A stretch of DNA of 31,240 nucleotides, taken from a virus. A program made the position numbers and the translations under genes. Below, piece by piece: positions 13,297 through 23,109 of the stretch. Position 1 is the first letter of the stretch. Each line of letters starts with the position of its first letter. The notes under the pieces are model-generated. The model ran no database searches. It was not told the DNA's origin and saw only the letters and a program-made list of their open reading frames with translations. Location: IMG/VR virus record IMGVR_UViG_3300025085_000111, positions 1 to 31,240 of that record. One strand, 5' to 3'.

Positions 13297-15648
13297 TTAT
13301 TCCCCTGTTGGTCTAGCCATCGGGCGTAGAGATTCCATTGGAGCACTTGATACAGGTTCCACAGCTATTTGATCCTGAGGTACACCAAAGGAACTAGCTC
13401 TTGCGATAGCTTCTCTACGTGTAACTGTACCATCTTTACTAATATCTAAGCTTTTGTTAGCATCGTAAGCATCAGAACCTCTACGGTATAGAACATAGTC
13501 ATCGTCTTTACCTATGCCTCTAGGGTAGTGGATAGCCATGTACAGATCACCGAAGTTTTTAATTCTGTTTTTGTAAGGCTTCAGGTAAGCTTCTACAAAC
13601 TTCATCTGTTCCTCACGAGACATTGCAGCTAGTTCTGATGTTGTTGTACCCAGACCCTCTGCTGTGCTTTCTAAGAACTGGATCAAGCCTGTTGCAGAGG
13701 ATGTCCTAGACTTCTCACTTGGAGAGAATGATCCGATAGTCTCAAACCCTATGATCCGTAGTAGATCTGTTGAGTCAATACCCGGAATACCTTCAGCCAC
13801 CCGATTAACTTCATTAAGGAATGGTGCATCTATTCGTACATCTTCTGGTACATTAATTCCTTCTACTGCAGGTGGTACAACAGCCTCTTGCACATCTCTC
13901 ACAATTGCAGAGACTTCTTCATCTGTTGACAGAGCATTCAGAGTTTCGTTAATAACTCCGATAGAAGTACGACGATCAAGAGCTTGTTCAAGATTGTATA
14001 GACCAGCTACTTGAACTACGTCCGTAACGTCTGTCATACGTTTGAAACCATCTTCAACTGCTACAGCTAAGTCACCTCCGTAGTATCTGTCTAAAGATCT
14101 GGTGAACTCTTGGATACGGATGCCAGAAGCACGTTGAGATAGAGCTTCCATGTCAAGATCGTAGTTATTCCCATTCCAAGATGCTAGGCTATTACCTTCG
14201 ATAGAAGCAAGGTTACGTTCCTGACGTACCAGTTCTGTATTCAAGCCACTGCGTACATAAGTACGGGCAACAGCAGCACCTTCAGGATCTACACCGTCTA
14301 AATTGCTAATGTTCTGGATGAAGTTAGGGTTGGCAACAAGCTGACGTAGGAACGAAGATGATAAGAACTCATCATTTTCCATTGACATCATAACTGCACC
14401 AATACTTGCAGCATTCTCTACAAACTGTTGACGTCCTTCTGGACGTTGTAAAGAGTTGTTGTCGGTCAAGCTAGTTAGTTTACCTGATGCCTTCAGTGCA
14501 TCGAAGTGTTCTTGTGGGGATAGACCAGAAATCTTAGCTTCTACTTCTGGTGGTAAACTCTGGATGGTTGCATCACCCTCTATTGCACCGCCTAATGGTA
14601 CTTCATTCTGCTCAAGGATATGGCCGAAGAGTTGAGGTTGTGCAATGTCAAGATTAATACTCTTGCTAACATCCATTATAAATGTTTGTGCATCGGCACC
14701 CATCAAGCTCATCAGAGATGTCGGGTCTTTGATTGCAGATGCTGCAGCAAGGATAGATTGAGTAGAACCACCACCTTCTGCGAGTAGAGCATCAGAGAAT
14801 GCTGTTGTAATTTCTTCAAACAATACATCAGAACTTGAAGCTTTAGTCAGCATTGTAAACATATTGTCTACATTGGTGATCTTAGCTTGTGTAGCTTTCC
14901 ACTGATCATCAGTTATTGCAGTAGGACGAGACAACTGTACTTTGTATTGTGCCCATTGAGCTTGTAGGTTAGCAATACTTTGTGGGCCTACTCTTTGACC
15001 AGACTGTGTGGTTTGAACTAGACCACCCATACCTACGTTTACAAAAGTATCAACAGCCTCTGCATATGCAGCCTCAGTTTGCACTGACCACTTGTATCCA
15101 GCCTCTGCTTTAGAACGAGCAATAACATCTGCTGCAGCCTGAACAGTAGCCTTCTGGCCGATAGCATACTCAATCCGTTGGTCATCTGTAGCATCTTCTG
15201 GAAGTACAGCATAAGAGGCTATAAAGGATGCTTGCACATCAGAATCCTGTAGTGCATTCTCCATCATGAATGCTTCTGGATCTCTTCCATAACCAGCCCA
15301 TTGCCGACCAGTTGTTGTTGTATAAACAGATTGGAAGTCTGTATCAAACTCAATACCTGCTGTAGCAAAGTTCTTGGCAAGTTGACGTTCTGCAATAAGA
15401 GCAGCACTCTCTCCCTTTTGATCCCGGATAGCTTCGATACGTTCTAATCCCTGCTGGAATACTGCAAGGTTAGGATCAATAGAAGTAGCTCGTTTAGACC
15501 CACCACCAGCTTGCTCTCTGCCATACTGAGATACAAAGAACTCACCAAGGCCAGCTAAGGCACCTATAGCAGATGGAGTTTCTACGGGTTGTATAGGACG
15601 TTCATAAGCTACTTCAGCCTGTAGTTTTGGGGCAAAGAGATCAGCCAT
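13297..15648 (-). CDS. Internal/ejection virion protein with C-terminal lytic transglycosylase domain
   Basis: A 783-residue protein close in length to T7 gp15 (747). Most of it is Ala/Gln/Ser-rich and helical, as in podovirus core proteins ejected into the cell with the DNA. Residues about 629-710 form a lytic-transglycosylase-like domain: IIGFETIG with the likely catalytic Glu636, then SSATGLIQFL, matching the E...GLMQ-type pattern. It would open a local hole in peptidoglycan during DNA entry. Residues 735-746 (DISKDGTVTRRE) fit a 12-residue EF-hand loop. The first base of its ATG is shared with the upstream 1446-aa gene (TAATG). Confidence 0.82.
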   Translation of the reverse strand: MADLFAPKLQAEVAYERPIQPVETPSAIGALAGLGEFFVSQYGREQAGGGSKRATSIDPNLAVFQQGLERIEAIRDQKGESAALIAERQLAKNFATAGIEFDTDFQSVYTTTTGRQWAGYGRDPEAFMMENALQDSDVQASFIASYAVLPEDATDDQRIEYAIGQKATVQAAADVIARSKAEAGYKWSVQTEAAYAEAVDTFVNVGMGGLVQTTQSGQRVGPQSIANLQAQWAQYKVQLSRPTAITDDQWKATQAKITNVDNMFTMLTKASSSDVLFEEITTAFSDALLAEGGGSTQSILAAASAIKDPTSLMSLMGADAQTFIMDVSKSINLDIAQPQLFGHILEQNEVPLGGAIEGDATIQSLPPEVEAKISGLSPQEHFDALKASGKLTSLTDNNSLQRPEGRQQFVENAASIGAVMMSMENDEFLSSSFLRQLVANPNFIQNISNLDGVDPEGAAVARTYVRSGLNTELVRQERNLASIEGNSLASWNGNNYDLDMEALSQRASGIRIQEFTRSLDRYYGGDLAVAVEDGFKRMTDVTDVVQVAGLYNLEQALDRRTSIGVINETLNALSTDEEVSAIVRDVQEAVVPPAVEGINVPEDVRIDAPFLNEVNRVAEGIPGIDSTDLLRIIGFETIGSFSPSEKSRTSSATGLIQFLESTAEGLGTTTSELAAMSREEQMKFVEAYLKPYKNRIKNFGDLYMAIHYPRGIGKDDDYVLYRRGSDAYDANKSLDISKDGTVTRREAIARASSFGVPQDQIAVEPVSSAPMESLRPMARPTGE

Positions 15649-18600
15649 TATTCAGTACCTTTCAGGATAGATCTTGCTGCTTGTAAAGCATACAACTTGT
15701 CTTGTTCGATTAGATTGTTTTGTATTTTCTGCCAACTCTTCTCAAGTGAAGTACCTGTAGATTTACGAAGACTTGCCATTTGAGAAGCAGAGAAACCAGA
15801 GAAGGCTATACGTTCATGCAACTCAGTCATCAACTGGATAGCTAGGTCAACATCACCACGATCACCCTCCATCAAGGTAAAGATACGTTCTGCATCTCTG
15901 TTGACTTCCTTACGGAAAGTAGAGAACTTCTTACCACTGGTGTAGATCTTATTCAGGCGGGTGTAGTTCTCGACTACTTCAAGAGGTGTGAAACCAGTTA
16001 GGGCAACAATACCATCTCCGATAGTCATTTCACTTTCTAGCTCAATACCATTCTTACTTCGATACACACCGTTGTTAAAGATGCCATAGGCTTTAGCTAT
16101 GTTGTCCAGACCTGAGGGTTGACGTAGAAGCTTAATGCTTTCCTCAGTAAGTGTAGCTGTCTGCCCATGTACGAGGGCAGTGATGGCACCCCATGCTGCA
16201 GAGAACACACCCCCTGCAATCTCACCAGAAGGACCACCAAGAGCAGTGATTGTTTCTTCTTGGAATATCTTCTTGTATGTATCTGTGATGGCGTTTACAG
16301 GAGCAAGACGTTGACCTAAACCAATCTCTACATCACCACCTAGAGTAGCAACTAATCCGTCAAGCATACCATATTTCATTGTGATATACAAGTCACTATC
16401 TGGTGCAATGCCTAACTTTTCTCCAACATAGTCTGCTGCATTTGTAAGACCAAAACCTGTTAGACCATACATAGGAGCTAAAGCTACAAACAATCTAGCT
16501 CTTTCTGCTTTAGAGAAGTTACGGCCAACAAAGATACTTTCCATAGACCGTAGAGTGTAGGACAACCACTGTGTGGGTACTTTCATGAAGCCAGCTTGGA
16601 TCTTACCACGAGACAGAGATGACATGTTGAATGTCAGATCCTGCTCACGACGAGTAATCCAAAGTCTAGCTTCATCAGATAATGCAGATACTTTAGGGAA
16701 TTTAGCTTTGAACTCAAAGAATGCAGTGTTAATACCAGTTAGACGGGCGAGACGTTCACCCTGTTTAAATGGCATAAGACCTAGATCCAAACCTTTTGTT
16801 GTCAGCTTCCGTACATTGTACCCTGAACCCATGAGGGCAGAATACTTCATGTTCTCTCCATTCCAACCAGAGATACCAAAGCCAACTCCTGTACCATCTT
16901 CGATAGCATCACCATCTACAACAGAACGACCAGAGGTTTTGATGAACTCAATCAACTCTCCTGCATCTTTCTCAGAGATACCTGCAGCTTTAGCCACACG
17001 TTGTAGTGCAAGCTGTTGTAGCTCAGGTGTAGTGGCTCGTAAGGCACCACGCATGGGGATTGTCAGGGCAGCACCCTTGAAGCCGTGTACAGGGCTGATA
17101 GCCATAATTGTTGTGGCATGGAAAGACTGCATCATAAATTGAGAAATGTTACCAAAACCAAAGGCAGACTGGAAACCAATCTTCAACAAGCCGTTAGATG
17201 GATCACCAAGGTTTAGTTGCTTGCCTGTCTTGTCGAAGATATATTCTGCAACAGCCTGACCTTGACGTTCCATGAAGGTAGAAGCCTCATCCTTCATGTT
17301 CAACCTACGCATGGTAATGTCACGTAGTTCAGACATACGATTGGCAAACTCATCTGTACCAGAGATGTTAGCAGTACGGAACAAAGTCTCATAGTCTGTG
17401 GGTGAGACACCATCTGGGAACCAGTTACGTCCCTTCTCTTGTGCTCTCTTAACCCAGCCAACCATAGCATTCTGAGCATAAGCTCTGTTGCTGTAAGTAA
17501 AGATAGAGTTACCCATCTGTGCTAAGACAGAGTTGATAGGATCTTCGTTGTAGGCTCTACCACCGCCGAAGTCCATAAGCACATCATCATTACGGCGCAT
17601 GTCAGCACCGATATAGTCTTCCATCTTCATGCCAGTGAAGACATCAGATCCATCTACATCACCTGACAAGATGTCATCGTTACGTCCACGGTAGGCAATG
17701 TTACCACGAGTTAGATCCCAACCTTCATTGGTAGCTAATTCCTGCAGATCATCGAAGCTTTGAATGCTGGGATTCCATTCGTTGTTAGCTCTAATCAACT
17801 CATCTATGTTGTTGTCACCATCAACGATAGCACGTTGAATACGACCCAACTGCTCAACAGCAGTACGAGCTTGCTTCTCAGAGAATGTACCCATCAAAGC
17901 TTTAAGACGTTTGTCACCCAACACAACGAAGTAATTAAGGTTAGGGTTAGATCTGGAACCACCGGGGTTGTAACCCATAACATCTGTTGGCTCAATGATA
18001 CGAACCTGTTTAGGCTTGACAACATACTCTTGACCATCAGCCGTAGGTTTGTCTATCTTCCAGATCGGTATCTCTGTAGTTTCTAAGTCTTGCTTACGGA
18101 TCTTACCGCCGAACTCACCATCGACTAGCTTGGCATCATCAGGTACGTCAGCAATGTTGACCTTTTTAGCAGGAGCATAGTAACCATCGAACACTTCTAC
18201 TGAGTTACGATAACCCTTCTCAATGTATCTGTTGAGCATTGTAGAAGTCTTGAGCAAGTAGTCTGCTTCTTCAACAGCAGCTAATGCGTTGTAGGCTTCT
18301 TTAGCTTTCTCACTAGGAGCTAGACCACGAGGATGCATCTGTTGATACTTAACAGCAAACTCACCTTCTGTGTAACGAACACGAAGCTTAGAATCAACAC
18401 CATCACGTAGTTGTGTGTAGACAGATTGAAGTGTGTATCTCTCTTGGGCGTTAAGACGTTGTAGTGACCTAGTGTACGGATCAACAAGTTCTTTGACAGC
18501 AGCACGACCAGACTCACTCATCTGAGCTATACGTGTCAGTCGGTCAACATCCCTAGCAGCAGAAGAACCCATCACTGAGTTGTTCATAACCTTGCCGACA

Positions 18601-19988
18601 GTATCCCGAATGATACCTGCCTCAAGACCTAAGCCCTCATCAAATGCCTTAGGCATACCTGACAAGTTAATACGTTCTGCCACCTCAATGACATATCCTT
18701 TAGACAGATCATTGACATCAACAGGAGCTACACGAGCACTCTCTACTTTCTCACCAATCTCTGCAGCTAGATCCTTGATACCCTGTGGGGCTGATCCATC
18801 TGCTAGTGGTTTGTAAACAGAACCATCAGAAGCTTTACCGAAACGAATGGTTGTAACGAAGTTACCCAATCCTTCATCAACTATTCTGTAGTCAAAGACT
18901 GGGTTACTAACATTCTTACGATACTTGTTGGCAATGTTCTTACCAGCAACCTTAATTGATCGTGGATCTGCAATACGACCAAACGTACCCTTCTGATACA
19001 GATCGTCAATGCCTTTGATAATCTCGTTCTCTGCAAACTTCTCTGTGAACTTGGCAGCAGAGGGACGTACAGGTTGTGGTGCTAGATCAAGATTAGAGGG
19101 TGCTACGTTACCCAAAACTTCTGGGTCAGGGGTAACAGCCAAAACTTTCTCTGCCGACTCAGACGCAGCCTCAGAGCCTCTGATGGCCCCTACTCTACCA
19201 ATAGCAGTAGAAGACTTCATGGCAGTCTTGACACCAGCCTTAACACCGATTGCCAGTAACTCACCAGCACCGATAAGATCTAGGGCAACAAGAGCCTGAT
19301 TGATACCTTTGTTTGGATCGTAACCTGCAGATATTGTTTCTGCTGTCAGAGCTTCCAGAGCACCAAGAGTGTCTTGGGCAAAGATACCTTCTTGACCTAC
19401 TTCATCAGCATATGCTTCAAACCAAGCTCTGAACTCAGGGGCAGTCTTTGTTGCAGCAGCCGTAAGGATCTCTCTACTTTGTCTCTCAGTCTTATTAGTC
19501 AAGACTTCGATAGTACCGATAGGAGATACTTCCCGTAGGAAACGATCAATAGTATTCATCGTCCGTTGGAAAGGAGACTTAGTTGCTGCAACCTCAAACT
19601 TACGATCACTCAAGATCTCATGAGCAATCTGATAGTTCGTAGCTACACGAGCATCTGCTGCAGAGTAGTCGTAGTTATTTACAGCTAGAGCCTGTTCAGA
19701 GATAAAGTCTGGGTTGCTGTTAAACTCATTGTTCTTCTCACCAATGTCAGAAGCTTCGAGAGTTAGTTGGTCAACAGTCTTACCCTGCTCATAACCTTGC
19801 TGGAATACTTTGTAGTACGGGTCTGTTTCTGATTGACGTACTTTAGTCTTAGCCGCCTCAGTATCTAACTCTTCCCCGGTTACTGCAACAATATCCTCTG
19901 TTCTGTCGGTACGTTTTTCAACCATACCAAATTGTTCATCTAATGATTCGAAACTAATGTTGTAACCTAAAGGAAGAGAGTTAGCCAT
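15648..19988 (-). CDS. Large internal/ejection virion protein, T7 gp16-like
   Basis: At 1446 residues this is the largest protein in the window and similar in size to T7 gp16 (1318 aa). It follows a gp14-like gene and precedes the transglycosylase core protein, the internal-core block of podoviruses. It is Ala/Arg/Glu-rich with scattered hydrophobic stretches, for example around AFGFGNISQFMMQSF and the segment with LFVALAPMYGLTGFGL, which could enter the membrane in the ejection channel. The usual gp16 N-terminal transglycosylase motif is not seen. The call is from size, position and composition, not from a firm sequence match. Confidence 0.75.
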   Translation of the reverse strand: MANSLPLGYNISFESLDEQFGMVEKRTDRTEDIVAVTGEELDTEAAKTKVRQSETDPYYKVFQQGYEQGKTVDQLTLEASDIGEKNNEFNSNPDFISEQALAVNNYDYSAADARVATNYQIAHEILSDRKFEVAATKSPFQRTMNTIDRFLREVSPIGTIEVLTNKTERQSREILTAAATKTAPEFRAWFEAYADEVGQEGIFAQDTLGALEALTAETISAGYDPNKGINQALVALDLIGAGELLAIGVKAGVKTAMKSSTAIGRVGAIRGSEAASESAEKVLAVTPDPEVLGNVAPSNLDLAPQPVRPSAAKFTEKFAENEIIKGIDDLYQKGTFGRIADPRSIKVAGKNIANKYRKNVSNPVFDYRIVDEGLGNFVTTIRFGKASDGSVYKPLADGSAPQGIKDLAAEIGEKVESARVAPVDVNDLSKGYVIEVAERINLSGMPKAFDEGLGLEAGIIRDTVGKVMNNSVMGSSAARDVDRLTRIAQMSESGRAAVKELVDPYTRSLQRLNAQERYTLQSVYTQLRDGVDSKLRVRYTEGEFAVKYQQMHPRGLAPSEKAKEAYNALAAVEEADYLLKTSTMLNRYIEKGYRNSVEVFDGYYAPAKKVNIADVPDDAKLVDGEFGGKIRKQDLETTEIPIWKIDKPTADGQEYVVKPKQVRIIEPTDVMGYNPGGSRSNPNLNYFVVLGDKRLKALMGTFSEKQARTAVEQLGRIQRAIVDGDNNIDELIRANNEWNPSIQSFDDLQELATNEGWDLTRGNIAYRGRNDDILSGDVDGSDVFTGMKMEDYIGADMRRNDDVLMDFGGGRAYNEDPINSVLAQMGNSIFTYSNRAYAQNAMVGWVKRAQEKGRNWFPDGVSPTDYETLFRTANISGTDEFANRMSELRDITMRRLNMKDEASTFMERQGQAVAEYIFDKTGKQLNLGDPSNGLLKIGFQSAFGFGNISQFMMQSFHATTIMAISPVHGFKGAALTIPMRGALRATTPELQQLALQRVAKAAGISEKDAGELIEFIKTSGRSVVDGDAIEDGTGVGFGISGWNGENMKYSALMGSGYNVRKLTTKGLDLGLMPFKQGERLARLTGINTAFFEFKAKFPKVSALSDEARLWITRREQDLTFNMSSLSRGKIQAGFMKVPTQWLSYTLRSMESIFVGRNFSKAERARLFVALAPMYGLTGFGLTNAADYVGEKLGIAPDSDLYITMKYGMLDGLVATLGGDVEIGLGQRLAPVNAITDTYKKIFQEETITALGGPSGEIAGGVFSAAWGAITALVHGQTATLTEESIKLLRQPSGLDNIAKAYGIFNNGVYRSKNGIELESEMTIGDGIVALTGFTPLEVVENYTRLNKIYTSGKKFSTFRKEVNRDAERIFTLMEGDRGDVDLAIQLMTELHERIAFSGFSASQMASLRKSTGTSLEKSWQKIQNNLIEQDKLYALQAARSILKGTE

Positions 19989-20467
19989 TACTGAACACCC
20001 GTTAGTAGTTGACTAGCTGTTGGTGGGGTTGGCCCTGCACCGATTCCAAGTGCCTTAAAACCTCCACCAGCTTGGAAGATTTGACCACCAAGACCTGCTA
20101 TAGCTTGACCTGTTTGTGCTTGTGTACCAAAGGTTGTTGCCCTCTGACCTAAAGCAGTGATCTGTCCAGATAGTCCAGACATCTGACCTGCAAAGCCTTG
20201 AGTAGCACCAAGTTGAGAAGACAAAGAAGACAATCCACCGCCTAAGGCAGACCCACCAGTAACACCTAAAGCACCTGCTGTTGTTAAAGCCTGTGCTCTT
20301 TGTAACTGTGATTGACGAATAGCTGCCCGTTGAGAACGTCTAGTCTGTAATTGTTGTTGTCTCTGCTGAACAGCAGCAGCTTTTCTCTGTGCACTAGCTG
20401 CCTTTTGTTGTGCAGATATTGAAGAGACTGTTCCTACCACTGAGGCAATAGCACCTACAACCGCCAT
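19988..20467 (-). CDS. T7 gp14-like internal virion protein
   Basis: A 159-residue protein rich in Gln, Ala and Gly. The N-terminus is hydrophobic (VVGAIASVVGTVSSISA). It is followed by a Gln/Arg/Ala helical repeat-like region (about residues 18-65) and a Gly/Leu-rich second half. Short, N-terminally hydrophobic, Ala/Gln-rich proteins placed before the two large core proteins are the gp14 class, which forms the outer-membrane part of the ejection channel. It shares one base (TAATG) with the next gene. Confidence 0.72.
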   Translation of the reverse strand: MAVVGAIASVVGTVSSISAQQKAASAQRKAAAVQQRQQQLQTRRSQRAAIRQSQLQRAQALTTAGALGVTGGSALGGGLSSLSSQLGATQGFAGQMSGLSGQITALGQRATTFGTQAQTGQAIAGLGGQIFQAGGGFKALGIGAGPTPPTASQLLTGVQ

Positions 20468-20468
20468 G

Positions 20469-20939
20469 TTATTCTCCTATGTATTTAGTATAAAGCCGTT
20501 CTGTGTTCTCGAAACCAAGTCTTTCAAGGACTGCATCGAATGGCTTATGTACTTTAGTGTTTACTGCAATAACAGATACACCCATTTTCTTTAAGTCTTG
20601 TTCAACAAACTTTATTAGTTTAAAGCCTACCAAACCTTTACGATACTTTGGATCGATATAGATAATGTCGTTAACTGCAAAGAGATGGTCTTTATAATGT
20701 GGATGAGGTCTAGCAACAACGATAAAGTAACCTACAAGCTGTTCATCCTTACGAACTGTATAGACACCTAAGTTGCCTGATGTATATAAAGCTTCATAGA
20801 AAGACCAATCAGGGTTTAGTTTAATCTTATCTTTGTTTAAAGCTATCTCTTCCCAATGTTTGTAGAAGAGTTCATCCACTTCTTCTTTTACTTTATAAAA
20901 GTCTTCTCTACTATAATTAAAACCGTTGGTTGACTGCAT
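20469..20939 (-). CDS. GNAT-family N-acetyltransferase within the structural operon
   Basis: The 156-residue product has the GNAT signature: a beta-strand (NDIIYIDPKYR) running into the acetyl-CoA loop YRKGLVGFKL, a helix, then a later strand and AVLERLGFENTERLYTK, the usual C-terminal GNAT segment. It would transfer an acetyl group from acetyl-CoA to an amine; the substrate is unknown and could be a virion protein, host protein or small molecule. ATG 20939 overlaps the nozzle gene by 23 bases, and its stop is one base before the gp14-like gene, so it is co-expressed with virion proteins. Confidence 0.85.
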   Translation of the reverse strand: MQSTNGFNYSREDFYKVKEEVDELFYKHWEEIALNKDKIKLNPDWSFYEALYTSGNLGVYTVRKDEQLVGYFIVVARPHPHYKDHLFAVNDIIYIDPKYRKGLVGFKLIKFVEQDLKKMGVSVIAVNTKVHKPFDAVLERLGFENTERLYTKYIGE

Positions 20940-23109
20940 TAATTATTCCAAAGCCTAGTAGTACGAAGTCTTTACCCTGTTCACTCTCGAACCTGAGCCT
21001 CATACTACGGCCATGCCCTCTCATTTTTAATCGTGTGGTTACGACCTTCTCAGGATAGTCCCAAGTGCCTAAGTCAGATTCATTTACAACAGGTGTGTAT
21101 TTTAAACGATAAGCCTGTTGTGGCGAAGATGAAGTGTTAGTACGGAAGTCCCAATAAGATGAGACAAGTAATGATGATTCCCTTACAGGTGTATATCCAG
21201 TTTCATCAGTACCAGAGTATCCTGTTTCAGTTGGACGTAGATACACTTGTATATACGGGGCATTCTTCTTGAGGATTAAGTCTCCCATAAAGTCATAGCC
21301 AGCTTCGGCATATGAACTATAGTTAGAATCACCCCAATCTAGGAAGGTTGTTCCTGAGAACAAACCCATTGTCATCTTACCTGTTGCACCATCGTAAACC
21401 ATAAGAACGATAGCTGCATCAGCCTGTGATAGTTCTGTCTGTGTTGAGATGACAACATCATCTCCTGCACTGGTTATAACATCATCACCATCAAATGTAA
21501 GAACATCGTTGTTTACAAAGTTAGAACCAAAGCCGGGGTAGTATTCTGCTCCCATGATATAGTCTGGACTTGCAGCACTGTCCGATACTGTCCAAGGGTA
21601 GAAAGACTGCAACGTAACATCAAGAGTTAATACTTTATTTTTCTTGTTGGCTACTGTCTCACCGTTACTAGGGTAGAACCAGTGTACTCTTTTGTTTGTC
21701 TGATCGTATACTGCAGTACATTCCCGTCTAGCATTACCGTCGATAGCCTCAAAGAAAGTCTGGATAGAACCGATAGATAAGTTTTGTTCCTGTGCTCTAC
21801 CTGATACCTGATCAAAACCTAACGTATGTATTCCATGTTTAGACCACCAGAGAGGTACACCTTCAACACTTACAAATGCCTGTGGGTTAGTCAGACCAAT
21901 CTGTGATACCCTTGAGATGGAATACTCAGTAGCTTTGAAAACATTATCAACACCACTAACTTGCCATACACCATTCTCAGCAAATACAAAGATAGAACTT
22001 CCATACACATGAAGCTTCTGAATGTTCATAGCTTCTGGTATTGATATAACACCACCATCAGAAGCAAGAAGATCACTAATCTCTTCAGAGGTAGGATCAT
22101 TCTGTTGATAACACCTATCAACTTCTGTAATGTTATCTAAGTATTTACTGAAAAGTATTTTACCAGCATTCTTTGAACTTGTCAACCCTGCATAGAACAC
22201 ACGACCAGAAAAAGCTGCAACTGCTTTAAATCTACTTGTCTCTAGTTCTGTTGTAATACCAGAGATACCAGAGGCTGCACTACGGTTCTTGGAAAAGAAG
22301 TCTAGGATAAAGCTACCGTTACCTGTGAGGGTAGATCCAGTAAATACTTTTTCCCACTCTTCAGGATCGAAGTCACCATCAGCATCTTTACCTGAGTACC
22401 AAGGATGTGTGAGGGGTGGGTATTCGTTATCTGCAGTTCCATCACCATCACTGTCGTAAGCTAGGTAATCTGTTAGAGCAGCCTCACCTTTCTCACCAGA
22501 CCAACCTGAGTTAGCTGTATCATACTTACGTTTCTTACCCGGAGAAGAAGCACCATCTGTGTAGTTTGTTGTAGTACCCTGCCATTCAAAGTCTCTTACA
22601 CGAGGTGAGATTTGAGTTGTTGAGATGGTGTTAGCATCTGCATCATAGGTAATATAAATAGGTTCAATAGCTTCAGAACTTACAACAAGATTACCGTTGA
22701 TCGTATCCATCTGGACCTTAGCTAGTCCAGCACCTATACTGCCTGCAAACTCATAGGATACAAGGTTAACAGAGAAGCTTTCCTGATTACCTGAGTATGG
22801 CTCTGCTGCTGTGTTGTAGAAACGTAAACGAGTACCTTGTTGTACAACAACAAAGTCTAACCCAGCTACACCAGCCGCATTCTTCCACCGACCAGTGGTG
22901 AATACAAAAGAGTTATTGATTATGAATGTAGAGTTAACACTGCTTGTCTCTAACTCTACTGCCAGTCTACGGCGGCGAGAACCATCCCTCTCTAAGAGAC
23001 AGTTCAGTTCGTCAATGGATGCATCTTCGGGGAATGTTAGTTCACCAGCCTCAGTTATCAGACCCTTGATGAACGTGTTCACTACCTTTTGACTTATTCT
23101 TTGCGGCAT
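20917..23109 (-). CDS. Tail tubular protein B / nozzle protein, T7 gp12-like
   Basis: The 730-residue product (T7 gp12 is 794) forms the lower tail tube in podoviruses. The N-terminus, with FIKGLITEAGELTFPEDAS and then DELNC and RDGSRRRR, is the pattern found in marine podovirus tail-nozzle proteins. The body is beta-rich, with repeated Trp and Tyr as in a propeller-like fold. Two Asp-rich calcium-type loops lie at residues 219-230 (DSDGDGTADNEY) and 242-253 (DADGDFDPEEWE). It overlaps the preceding 110-aa gene by 59 bases and the acetyltransferase gene by 23. Confidence 0.85.
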   Translation of the reverse strand: MPQRISQKVVNTFIKGLITEAGELTFPEDASIDELNCLLERDGSRRRRLAVELETSSVNSTFIINNSFVFTTGRWKNAAGVAGLDFVVVQQGTRLRFYNTAAEPYSGNQESFSVNLVSYEFAGSIGAGLAKVQMDTINGNLVVSSEAIEPIYITYDADANTISTTQISPRVRDFEWQGTTTNYTDGASSPGKKRKYDTANSGWSGEKGEAALTDYLAYDSDGDGTADNEYPPLTHPWYSGKDADGDFDPEEWEKVFTGSTLTGNGSFILDFFSKNRSAASGISGITTELETSRFKAVAAFSGRVFYAGLTSSKNAGKILFSKYLDNITEVDRCYQQNDPTSEEISDLLASDGGVISIPEAMNIQKLHVYGSSIFVFAENGVWQVSGVDNVFKATEYSISRVSQIGLTNPQAFVSVEGVPLWWSKHGIHTLGFDQVSGRAQEQNLSIGSIQTFFEAIDGNARRECTAVYDQTNKRVHWFYPSNGETVANKKNKVLTLDVTLQSFYPWTVSDSAASPDYIMGAEYYPGFGSNFVNNDVLTFDGDDVITSAGDDVVISTQTELSQADAAIVLMVYDGATGKMTMGLFSGTTFLDWGDSNYSSYAEAGYDFMGDLILKKNAPYIQVYLRPTETGYSGTDETGYTPVRESSLLVSSYWDFRTNTSSSPQQAYRLKYTPVVNESDLGTWDYPEKVVTTRLKMRGHGRSMRLRFESEQGKDFVLLGFGIINAVNQRF

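Noticed and set aside
16573-17142. 189-codon open frame on the + strand
   Set aside because: Lies wholly antisense to the 1446-aa ejection protein gene, has low-complexity Arg/Pro/Ser-rich composition and no ribosome site context; a shadow frame.
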